Below are positions 1-5,340 of a stretch of 5,598 bases of DNA, in pieces. This DNA comes from CAZVIK01 sp964627045. Its GTDB lineage: Bacteria > Acidobacteriota > Terriglobia > Bryobacterales > Bryobacteraceae. A program made the position numbers and the translations under genes. The DNA is taken from positions 1 to 5,598 of the forward strand of contig CAZVIK010000241.1 of the NCBI GenBank assembly GCA_964627045.1, in the 5' to 3' direction. A model generated the notes under the pieces. That model ran no database searches. It was given only the letters and a program-made list of their open reading frames with translations, and was not told the DNA's origin. Every line of letters begins with the position of its first letter. The first letter of the stretch is position 1.

Positions 1-1
1 C

Positions 2-886
2 TTTGAAGTCGCGGAACTCCTGCGGCGCAATGTCCATCTCGTCCAGATAGACGCGGCCCGTCTCCAGGTCCACCCGGCCCACCACCGTGTCCCGCACCGC
101 CCGCGGCTGCTCGTAAATCTCCTTGAGCATGAAATGCTTGTAGCCGCCCTTTTCGGCCATGATCGGGTCCCACAAAATGTGGACCAACTGCCGCTTCACC
201 GGCCGCCCCTCGAAATCGCTGAGGTGCGCTCCCCCGGCGTCCACCACCGCCAGGTCGCCGTCGGCCAGGAAGAAGACGTCGCGCGTGTGGCTCAGGATCG
301 CGGGCACATCGGAGGCGACGAAGTACTCGTTCTCGCCTAACCCCACCACCACCGGCGGCCCCATCCGCGCCGCCACGATCTTCCGCGGGTCCGACCGGCT
401 GATGACCGCGATGGCGTAGATGCCGCGCAGTTCGGCCACCGCCTGGCGCACGGCCGCCTCAAGGTTGCCGTCCAGGTATTTTTCAACCAGGTGCGCGATC
501 AGCTCGGTGTCGGTCTCGGTTTGCAGTTTGTGGCCTTCGGCCAGCAACTGCTGTTTCAAAGACAGGAAGTTCTCAATGACGCCGTTGTGGACCACCACCA
601 CGTCGCCCTTGCAGTCCCGGTGCGGATGCGCGTTCTCTTCGGTAGGCCGCCCGTGCGTGGCCCAGCGCGTGTGCCCGACGCCGAAGGTGCCGCCCAGCGG
701 ATCGACCCGCACGGCCTCCTCCAGGTTCCGCAGCTTCCCCGAGGTGCGCTTCATCTGTAGTCGGTTGGCGCCGTCCAGAATGGCGATACCCGCCGAATCG
801 TAGCCCCGGTACTCCAGGCGCCTGAGGCCGTCCAGGATGATCGGCACAGCTTCCCGCTGGCCGACGTAGCCGACAATACCGCACAT
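2..886 (-). CDS. glmS: Glutamine--fructose-6-phosphate aminotransferase (isomerizing), N-terminal part, cut by window edge
   Basis: GlmS converts fructose-6-phosphate and glutamine to glucosamine-6-phosphate, the first committed step to UDP-GlcNAc for peptidoglycan, in the cytoplasm. The 295 visible residues start with MCGIVGYVG, so removal of Met exposes the N-terminal nucleophile Cys of a class II (Ntn) glutaminase. Other family motifs follow in order: LEYRGYDSAG (about 24-33), HTRWATHG (72-79), NAHPH (85-89), HNGVIEN (100-106) and TETDTE (123-128). The linker motif KEIYEQP lies near 255-261. The sequence ends just before the first SIS (sugar isomerase) domain, so roughly half of the usual ~610 residues lies outside the window. 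The ATG at 886 has a GGAGG at 895-891, 4 nt upstream. The gene sits 13 nt behind purS on the same strand, so the two are probably cotranscribed. No room exists for a glmS ribozyme in that gap. The identification is essentially certain. Confidence 0.97.
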   Translation of the reverse strand, partial: MCGIVGYVGQREAVPIILDGLRRLEYRGYDSAGIAILDGANRLQMKRTSGKLRNLEEAVRVDPLGGTFGVGHTRWATHGRPTEENAHPHRDCKGDVVVVHNGVIENFLSLKQQLLAEGHKLQTETDTELIAHLVEKYLDGNLEAAVRQAVAELRGIYAIAVISRSDPRKIVAARMGPPVVVGLGENEYFVASDVPAILSHTRDVFFLADGDLAVVDAGGAHLSDFEGRPVKRQLVHILWDPIMAEKGGYKHFMLKEIYEQPRAVRDTVVGRVDLETGRVYLDEMDIAPQEFRDFK

Positions 887-890
887 AGAC

Positions 891-895
891 CCTCC
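891..895 (-). promoter_or_regulatory. Ribosome binding site of glmS
   Basis: On the minus strand a GGAGG lies 4 nt before the ATG at 886, within the 13-nt purS-glmS gap. It fixes the glmS start at the MCGIVG methionine, the start the N-terminal nucleophile mechanism also requires. Confidence 0.8.
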
Positions 896-899
896 GCGA

Positions 900-1145
900 T
901 CAGTCCAGATACTCGATGCGATACTCTTCAATCACCGGGTTGGCCAGGACGTCGTGCGCGATCTGCTCGACCTCTTCGCGGAGTTTCGCCGGATCGGCCT
1001 GCGCGTCCAGGGTCATCTCGAAAAACTTCCCCTGGCGGACGGCCGCGACGGCCTTGTGTCCCAGCCCGTTGAGCGCGGCTTGAATCGTCTTGCCTTGAGG
1101 ATCGAGAACCGTGGGTTTCAGCGATACGTAAACGCGTACTCTCAT
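900..1145 (-). CDS. purS: Phosphoribosylformylglycinamidine synthase subunit PurS
   Basis: PurS is the small structural subunit of the three-part FGAM synthetase (PurS-PurQ-PurL) found in Gram-positive bacteria, archaea and several other phyla. It bridges the glutaminase PurQ and the synthetase PurL in the fourth step of purine synthesis. The product has 81 residues, the normal length. It begins MRVRVYVSLKPTVLDPQGKT, the family's N-terminal strand and P-x-V-x-D-P-x-G loop, followed by a mid-protein VRQGKFFEM strand and a C-terminal NPVIEEYRIE strand. I chose the ATG at 1145 because it gives the usual family N-terminus. An ATG four codons upstream (1157) is possible. The reading frame stays open far upstream, but that stretch is antisense to the metallo-hydrolase and lacks homology. 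No strong Shine-Dalgarno is visible, only GGAA. The next gene is glmS, not the purQ/purL that often follow. Confidence 0.95.
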   Translation of the reverse strand: MRVRVYVSLKPTVLDPQGKTIQAALNGLGHKAVAAVRQGKFFEMTLDAQADPAKLREEVEQIAHDVLANPVIEEYRIEYLD

Positions 1146-1244
1146 GGATAGTTCCATTCTAAACAATCCGCGGACGCCGCCCTGCAAACAAGTTGTCTCT
1201 TGGCTCGTTTTCCTGCTACAAGGAAGAGTCCGGGGGAGAATCGT
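1146..1244. promoter_or_regulatory. Divergent promoter region between purS and the metallo-hydrolase gene
   Basis: This short stretch must hold start signals for both directions if each unit has its own promoter. It is less GC-rich than its flanks. On the minus strand TAGAAT (1161-1156) resembles a -10 box, but it lies so close to the purS ATG that the mRNA would have only a few leader bases. No good -35 box sits at 17 nt. On the plus strand TTGTCT (1193-1198) and TACAAG (1217-1222) resemble a weak sigma-70 promoter with an 18-nt spacer. These matches are poor and promoter rules in this phylum are uncertain. Confidence 0.3.
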
Positions 1245-2021
1245 ATTCTCAAGATCTGTGTGCTCGCCAGCGGCAGTTCGGGGAACGCGACGTTCGTCGG
1301 AACGGCGCGCACGCGCATCCTGATCGATGCCGGTCTCAGTTATAAGGAGCTGTGCCGCCGCCTGGCCGGCATCGGCGAAGACCCGGCGAATCTCGACGCC
1401 GTCCTGATCACCCACGAGCACAGCGACCACGTCTCCGGCCTGCCCGTGCTCATGCGGCGCCTGGCCAACCGGGTGCCGCTGTATCTGACGCATCTGACCG
1501 CGCCGGCTTTCGCCTGGGACGACCGCACGCCTCCGGTCGAGACCTACCAGGCCGGCTGCCGCTTCTCCATCGGCGACTTCGAAATCGACAGCTTCACCAT
1601 TCCGCACGATGCCATCGACCCGGTGGCCTTCGCCTTTCACACGCAGGGGTTGAAAGCGGCCACGGTCACCGACCTCGGCTACATACCGGACTCCATCAAG
1701 TACCACCTGCGCGACGCGCAATTCCTCGTGTTGGAGTCCAATCACGACCTGGAAATGCTGAAGGTCGGCCCCTACCCCTGGTCGGTCAAGCAGCGCGTGA
1801 TGAGCCGAAAAGGGCACCTCTCCAACGATGTGGTGTCGGAGTTTATCCGCCACGACATGAACAGGTCCACCGCCACCCTGGTGCTCGGCCACATCAGCGA
1901 GAACACCAATCACCCCGAACTGGTCCGGCTTTCGGCCGCGCAGGCGCTCCAATCCCGGGCTCTGGCCACGCGGCTGGTCGTCGCCGAGCCCCGCAAGCAG
2001 ACGGAGGTTTTCACATTATGA
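1200..2021 (+). CDS. MBL-fold metallo-hydrolase, WalJ/YycJ type
   Basis: This is a cytoplasmic metallo-beta-lactamase-fold hydrolase. The closest family I recognise is YycJ/WalJ, thought to be a DNA exonuclease or phosphodiesterase that is linked to cell-wall and replication control in Firmicutes. Exact substrates in other phyla are not settled. Visible motifs, numbered from TTG 1200, are the N-terminal VLASGSSGN (21-29), LIDAGLS (41-47), the metal-binding HEHSDH (72-77), a metal-ligand His in TIPHDA (H136), the bridging Asp in TDLGY (D158), ESNHDLEML (179-187) with YPW (192-194), GHLSN (205-209) and LGHISENTN (229-237). The TTG at 1200 is the longest conventional start but has no Shine-Dalgarno. 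The family N-terminus and a GGGGGAG at 1232-1238 point instead to an ATT at 1245, giving 258 residues. The stop overlaps the purB ATG by 4 nt, so the two genes are probably translationally coupled. Confidence 0.94.
   Translation: MARFPATRKSPGENRILKICVLASGSSGNATFVGTARTRILIDAGLSYKELCRRLAGIGEDPANLDAVLITHEHSDHVSGLPVLMRRLANRVPLYLTHLTAPAFAWDDRTPPVETYQAGCRFSIGDFEIDSFTIPHDAIDPVAFAFHTQGLKAATVTDLGYIPDSIKYHLRDAQFLVLESNHDLEMLKVGPYPWSVKQRVMSRKGHLSNDVVSEFIRHDMNRSTATLVLGHISENTNHPELVRLSAAQALQSRALATRLVVAEPRKQTEVFTL
1232..1238 (+). promoter_or_regulatory. Ribosome binding site suggesting an ATT start at 1245
   Basis: GGGGGAG lies 6 nt before an in-frame ATT (1245-1247). Starting there the protein would read M-LKICVLASGSSGN, the usual beginning of this family. 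The TTG at 1200 has no such signal, and the GTG at 1260 is too far downstream and would cut into the first strand. Confidence 0.5.
2003..2007 (+). promoter_or_regulatory. Ribosome binding site of purB
   Basis: GGAGG lies inside the last codons of the metallo-hydrolase gene, 10 nt before the ATG at 2018. It supports that ATG although the reading frame is open for more than 200 codons upstream. Confidence 0.7.
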
Positions 2022-3343
2022 TTGCCCGCTACACCCGGCCCGAGATGGCACGCATTTGGAGCGACGAGAACCGGTTCCGCGCCTGGCTGGAGGTCGAGTT
2101 GGCCGCCAGCGAAACCCTGGCGGAGATGGGCAACGTCCCGGCCGAGGCCGCCGGCCTGCTGCGCGCCCACGCGGATTTCAACGTCGATCGTATTCACGAG
2201 ATCGAGCGCGAAGTCAAGCACGACGTCATCGCCTTCACCACCGCCGTGGCCGAGAGCATGGCGGCCGCCGGACACGCCGGTGCCTCCCGCTGGTTCCACT
2301 ACGGGCTTACCTCCAACGATGTCGTCGATACGGCCCAGGGCCTGCTCGTCAAACAGGCCGGCGCGCTGCTGGCCGAAGACATGCGCGCCTTGATGGCCGT
2401 GCTCAAGCGCCGCGCCTTCGAGTTCAAGGACGCGGTGCAGATCGGCCGCACGCACGGCGTCCACGCCGAACCCATCACGTTCGGCCTCAAGCTCGCCATC
2501 TGGTACGACGACATCCGCAGCGGCCTGCGCCGCCTGGAAGCCGCCGCCGCCGATCTCAGCGCCGGCAAAATGTCCGGAGCGGTCGGCACCTTCGGCCACA
2601 TCAGCCCGCGGGCGGAGGAGGAGATCTGCCGCCGTCTGGGTCTGGCTGCCGCGCCCATCAGTAGCCAGGTGATTTCGCGTGAACGCCACGCCGCCTTCGT
2701 CTGCGCGCTGGCGCTGGTGGCGGCCACTCTCGAGAAGATCGCCCTGGAAGTCCGCCACCTCCAACGCACCGAGGTTCGCGAAGCGCAGGAGCCCTTCAGC
2801 GCCGGACAGAAGGGCAGCTCCGCCATGCCGCACAAGAAGAACCCTGTGACCAGCGAGCAGATCTGCGGCCTCGCCCGTGTGATCCGCGCCAACGCCCAGG
2901 CCGCTTTCGAAAACATCGCCCTGTGGCATGAGCGCGACATTTCCCACTCGTCGGTCGAGCGCGTCATCCTGCCCGATTCCACCATCCTCCTGGATTACCT
3001 GCTGGCCAAGACCGTCTGGCTCGTCGACAAGATGCCGGTCTACACCGCGCGCATGCGCCGGAACCTGGACATGACCAAGGGGCTGGTCTTCTCCGGCCAG
3101 GTTCTGCTTGACCTGACGGCCGCCGGCATGTTGCGCGAGCGCGCCTACAAGCTGGTGCAGGGCTACGCCATGAAGGCCTGGGAGGAGGAAGGCGACTTCC
3201 GCGCCGCTATCGAGGCCGACCCGGAGATCGGCGCCGTGCTGAGCGCCGAAAAGGTCGCGCACGCGTTCTCCTTGGAACGCCAACTGGGAAATGTGGACCG
3301 CATCTTCGCGCGGGTCTTTCCCGAAGAGGCGCCGTCGCGCTAG
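2018..3343 (+). CDS. purB: Adenylosuccinate lyase
   Basis: PurB cleaves SAICAR to AICAR plus fumarate in IMP synthesis, and adenylosuccinate to AMP plus fumarate. It is a cytoplasmic homotetramer of the fumarase/aspartase superfamily. The 441 residues begin MIARYTRPEMARIWSDENRF, the usual PurB N-terminus. Catalytic and binding motifs appear in order: KHDV with H68, the position of a known active-site His in the B. subtilis-type enzyme; TSNDVVDT (98-105); GRTHGVHAEP (143-152) with the acid/base His H146; and the superfamily signature GSSAMPHKKNP (266-276) on the flexible loop that carries the catalytic Ser. WHERDISHSSVER (303-315) and the C-terminal helical domain follow. Length and motifs match the shorter Gram-positive/Thermotoga-like class, so the gene looks intact. 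The start overlaps the upstream stop as ATGA, and the TPP riboswitch begins about 15 nt after the purB stop. Confidence 0.98.
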   Translation: MIARYTRPEMARIWSDENRFRAWLEVELAASETLAEMGNVPAEAAGLLRAHADFNVDRIHEIEREVKHDVIAFTTAVAESMAAAGHAGASRWFHYGLTSNDVVDTAQGLLVKQAGALLAEDMRALMAVLKRRAFEFKDAVQIGRTHGVHAEPITFGLKLAIWYDDIRSGLRRLEAAAADLSAGKMSGAVGTFGHISPRAEEEICRRLGLAAAPISSQVISRERHAAFVCALALVAATLEKIALEVRHLQRTEVREAQEPFSAGQKGSSAMPHKKNPVTSEQICGLARVIRANAQAAFENIALWHERDISHSSVERVILPDSTILLDYLLAKTVWLVDKMPVYTARMRRNLDMTKGLVFSGQVLLDLTAAGMLRERAYKLVQGYAMKAWEEEGDFRAAIEADPEIGAVLSAEKVAHAFSLERQLGNVDRIFARVFPEEAPSR

Positions 3344-3346
3344 AAT
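3341..3346 (+). promoter_or_regulatory. Possible -10 box for the thi4 transcript, overlapping the purB stop
   Basis: TAGAAT matches the sigma-70 -10 consensus at five of six bases and includes the purB stop codon. A start about 7 nt downstream (near 3353) would place the RNA 5' end just before the riboswitch. No convincing -35 box is visible upstream (TTTCCC at 3317-3322 is poor), so transcription might equally come from the purB operon. Confidence 0.25.
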
Positions 3347-3357
3347 GGCCCCGTAGT

Positions 3358-3453
3358 CCCCGCTGGGGGTGCTGCGAAAGCGGCTGAGACTCCGAAGGGT
3401 TCGGAGATCCCCTGGAACCTGATCCGGATAATACCGGCGTAGGAAATGCGGAT
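3358..3453 (+). ncRNA. TPP riboswitch (THI element) aptamer
   Basis: This RNA binds thiamine pyrophosphate and controls the downstream thi4 gene. All conserved THI-box parts are present. P1 can form from CCGC (3360-3363) and GCGG (3448-3451). GGGGGTGC (3365-3372) leads into P2, GCTGC (3371-3375) with GCGGC (3380-3384), closed by a GAAA loop. The invariant CTGAGA is at 3384-3389. P3 is a perfect 7-bp hairpin, CTCCGAA (3390-3396) with TTCGGAG (3400-3406). The pyrophosphate-arm core GAACCTGATC is at 3415-3424, P5 is CCGG (3424-3427) with CCGG (3434-3437), and GCGTAGGAAA (3437-3446) ends the core. P3 is short, without the extra P3a arm. Boundaries are accurate to a few bases. Confidence 0.97.
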
Positions 3454-3486
3454 GCACACCAGGCGCCTTACCTTACGATCGTTCCC

Positions 3487-3528
3487 GCCGCCCGAGCGGC
3501 CTCCAGCGACATCCCATTTCAGGAGGCC
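3487..3528 (+). promoter_or_regulatory. Riboswitch expression platform: SD-sequestering stem and competing hairpin
   Basis: GGCCTCC (3498-3504) is perfectly complementary to GGAGGCC (3522-3528), which contains the thi4 Shine-Dalgarno AGGAGG (3521-3526). The 7-bp stem with a 17-nt loop would hide the ribosome site. A second hairpin, GCCGC (3487-3491) with GCGGC (3496-3500) around a CCGA loop, uses the first three bases of the anti-SD strand, so the two cannot form together. No U-rich tail follows either stem. This suggests control of translation rather than termination: the sequestering stem would form when TPP is bound and the alternative when it is not. The pairing is seen in the sequence. 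The ligand dependence is inferred. Confidence 0.6.
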
Positions 3529-3534
3529 ACCTAA

Positions 3535-4362
3535 GTGGCAAATAACGCAGATCGCATTTTCTCGAGTTCCAGCGAAAAGCAGGTGACGCGGGCCATCGTG
3601 CGCGAGTTCGCGCGCCAGTTGGACGATTGCGTCGAGTCCGATGTGCTCATCGCCGGTTCCGGCCCCAGCGGTTTGATGTGCGGCAAGATCCTCGCCGAAA
3701 ACGGCGTCCGCGCCGTCATCGTCGAGCGCAACAACTACCTCGGCGGAGGATTCTGGATCGGCGGCTATCTCATGAATACCGTCGTCGTGCGGTCGCCGGC
3801 CGACGCCCTGATGCGGCAACTGGGGATCCCCATGAAGGAACCCGAACCCGGCCTGTTCACCGCCGACGGGCCGCACGCGTGCTCCAAACTCATCGCCGCC
3901 GCCTGCGACAGCGGCGTCAAGGTCCTGAACATGACCAGCGTAGACGACGTGGTGTTCCGCGAGGACCACCGCATAGCGGGTCTGGTCATCAACTGGACGC
4001 CCGTCCAGACGCTACCCCGCCAGATCAGTTGCGTGGACCCCGTGGCGCTGGAGTCAAAGCTCGTCGTGGACGCCACCGGGCACGACGCCTCCGTCTTCCA
4101 GCACCTGGTCAGCCGCGGGCTTGCCACGCTGCCCGGCTGCGGGCCCATGTGGATTGAGCAATCCGAGGACGACGTGGTGAACCGCACCGGCTTCGTCCAT
4201 CCGGGCCTGATCGCCACCGGAATGTCGGTCAGTTCGGTTTACGGACTGGCGCGCATGGGCCCGTCGTTCGGCTCCATGTTGCTGTCCGGCGTTCGCGCCG
4301 CGCACCTTGTCCTGGGGCATCTGGGCAAGCCGGTTCCGGAAGCCGAGCTCACCGCGGCGTAG
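3535..4362 (+). CDS. thi4: Thi4-family ADP-thiazole synthase with active-site-type cysteine
   Basis: Thi4 enzymes make the ADP-linked thiazole precursor of thiamine from NAD, glycine and a sulfur source in the cytoplasm. The 275 residues show a Rossmann dinucleotide-binding motif AGSGPSGL (40-47), VIVERNNYLGGG (61-72), the NWTPV strand (153-157), ISCVDP (164-169), VVDATGHDA (177-185) and the C-terminal GLARMGPSFG (237-246), where R240-M-G-P is the family's glycine-binding segment. The residue just before VDP is Cys (C166). From family knowledge, yeast Thi4 has its sacrificial sulfur-donor Cys here, while many archaeal and bacterial sulfide-dependent enzymes have His. The start is GTG with AGGAGG 8 nt upstream (3521-3526), and expression is evidently governed by the TPP riboswitch in its leader. 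A FAD-dependent or ribulose-phosphate oxidoreductase is ruled out by the specific motifs and the riboswitch. The symbol thi4 denotes the family. Confidence 0.95.
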   Translation: MANNADRIFSSSSEKQVTRAIVREFARQLDDCVESDVLIAGSGPSGLMCGKILAENGVRAVIVERNNYLGGGFWIGGYLMNTVVVRSPADALMRQLGIPMKEPEPGLFTADGPHACSKLIAAACDSGVKVLNMTSVDDVVFREDHRIAGLVINWTPVQTLPRQISCVDPVALESKLVVDATGHDASVFQHLVSRGLATLPGCGPMWIEQSEDDVVNRTGFVHPGLIATGMSVSSVYGLARMGPSFGSMLLSGVRAAHLVLGHLGKPVPEAELTAA

Positions 4363-4374
4363 GCCGCGCGCGCC

Positions 4375-4404
4375 GGGGGGACGGCCGCGTGCCGCCGTCC
4401 CCTC
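4375..4404 (+). terminator. GC-rich hairpin after thi4, probable terminator without a good U-tract
   Basis: GGGGACGGC (4377-4385) pairs perfectly with GCCGTCCCC (4394-4402) around an 8-nt loop. One G-U and one G-C pair extend it to 11 bp (4375-4404). It begins 12 nt after the thi4 stop and ends 9 nt before the next start codon. The following bases (GTTGCGGTTAT) are only partly T-rich, so intrinsic termination may be weak. It could act with Rho or serve as a 3' stabilising stem. Confidence 0.5.
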
Positions 4405-4413
4405 GTTGCGGTT

Positions 4414-5331
4414 ATGCTAACTTATGTGCGCTGGAACCTGATCTTCGCCGTGGCCGCGCTGGTGGCGGCCTCGGGCTGTTCCATCAAGCGGTTCGCCATC
4501 AACCAGGTGGGCAACGCGCTGGCCGGAAGCGGCGCCACTTTCGCCTCCGACGACGACCCCGACCTCATCGCCGGCGCCGTGCCGTTCAGCCTGAAGCTCA
4601 TCGAAAGCCTGCTCGCCGAAACGCCGCGCCATCGCGGCCTGCTGCTGGCCGCGTGCGGCAACTTTACCCAGTACGCCTACGCCTTCGTCGCCGAAGAGGC
4701 CGACGAGATGGAGGACCGGGACCTCGACAAGTCCCTCGCCCTGCGCCTGCGCGCGCGCAAGCTCTACCTGAGGGCGCGCGATTATGGCCTGCGCGGTCTC
4801 GACGTGCGCTATCCCGGCTTCAGCCAAAAGGTCCGCATCGATCCCAAGGCCGCCGTCGCTCTCGTCAAGGCCTCCGACGTGCCGCTGCTTTATTGGACCG
4901 CCGCCTCCTGGGGCCTGGCCATCTCCTCGTCCAAGGACGTTCCCGATCTGGTGGCCGACCAGCCGCAGGTGGAGGCCCTGATCGACCGCGCCCTGGAACT
5001 CGACGAGGATTGGGATTCCGGCTCGATCCACGGCTTCCTGGTCACCTACGAATCCAGCCGTCTGGCCGGAGAAGGCTCTGCCGAGCAGCGAGCCCGGAAG
5101 CACTTCGATCGCGCCGTCGAACTCACCGGCGGCAAACTGGCCGGGCCGTTCGTCTCACTGGCTGAGGCCGTGTCGGTGGAAAAACAGGACCGCAAGGAGT
5201 TCGAATCGTTGCTCGCCAAGGCCTTGGCGGTCGACTCGGACGCCAAGCCCGAGTGGCGTCTGAATAACCTTGTCACGCAACGCCGCGCCCGCTGGCTGCT
5301 TGGGCGCGCGGACGAGCTGTTTGTGGAGTAG
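4414..5331 (+). CDS. TRAP transporter TatT/TAtT component family lipoprotein
   Basis: The protein looks like the T-component associated with some TRAP transporters, first described in Treponema pallidum (TatT), where a helical TPR-like lipoprotein trimer partners the periplasmic binding protein. The 305 residues start with a lipoprotein signal: Arg at 6, a hydrophobic run (9-19) and a lipobox ending SGC with lipidated C22, so it should sit in a membrane facing the periplasm. Family-like segments follow: LYLRARDYGLRGLDVRYPGF (117-136), VPLLYWTAASWG (156-167), IDRALELDEDWDSGSIHGFL (190-209), ARKHFDRAVEL (227-237) and LNNLVTQRRARWLL (283-296), which read as paired TPR-type helices. No Shine-Dalgarno is clear before the ATG. 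GTG at 4426 is an alternative start that keeps the signal peptide. The DctP-like gene 9 nt downstream strongly supports the assignment. Confidence 0.87.
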   Translation: MLTYVRWNLIFAVAALVAASGCSIKRFAINQVGNALAGSGATFASDDDPDLIAGAVPFSLKLIESLLAETPRHRGLLLAACGNFTQYAYAFVAEEADEMEDRDLDKSLALRLRARKLYLRARDYGLRGLDVRYPGFSQKVRIDPKAAVALVKASDVPLLYWTAASWGLAISSSKDVPDLVADQPQVEALIDRALELDEDWDSGSIHGFLVTYESSRLAGEGSAEQRARKHFDRAVELTGGKLAGPFVSLAEAVSVEKQDRKEFESLLAKALAVDSDAKPEWRLNNLVTQRRARWLLGRADELFVE

Positions 5332-5340
5332 ATCAATCTC

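Noticed and set aside
134..803. Plus-strand open frames across the left end
   Set aside because: They are antisense to glmS, whose glutaminase motifs are all in the minus-strand frame without interruption.
1156..1161. TAGAAT occurs both upstream of purS (minus strand) and at the end of purB (plus strand), as if a shared element
   Set aside because: The shared run is TAGAATGG only. The neighbouring bases differ and neither copy has a convincing -35 partner, so chance is the simpler explanation.
1146..1952. The purS frame remains open for 269 codons upstream on the minus strand, suggesting a longer protein
   Set aside because: PurS is a complete 81-residue family member from the ATG at 1145, and the upstream part is the antisense of the metallo-hydrolase with no recognisable domain.
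1352..2017. The purB frame is open for 222 codons before its ATG, suggesting an N-terminal fusion
   Set aside because: The upstream translation is low-complexity Pro/Arg/His-rich shadow of the metallo-hydrolase gene. The ATG at 2018 has a ribosome site and gives the standard PurB N-terminus.
1910..3457. A 515-codon open frame on the minus strand opposite purB
   Set aside because: It is antisense to a fully conserved purB, has a composition typical of GC-rich shadow frames (many Gly, Ala, Asp, Arg, His, Val) and shows no family motif. The third-position GC bias of purB explains the lack of stops.
3461..3468. Palindrome AGGCGCCT between the aptamer and the expression platform
   Set aside because: It is only 8 bases, such GC palindromes are common by chance at this base composition, and it does not pair with the ribosome site.
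3487..3500. Hairpin GCCGC-CCGA-GCGGC read as an intrinsic terminator of the riboswitch
   Set aside because: It has only 5 bp and no T-rich tract follows, so it fits better as the alternative to the SD-sequestering stem.
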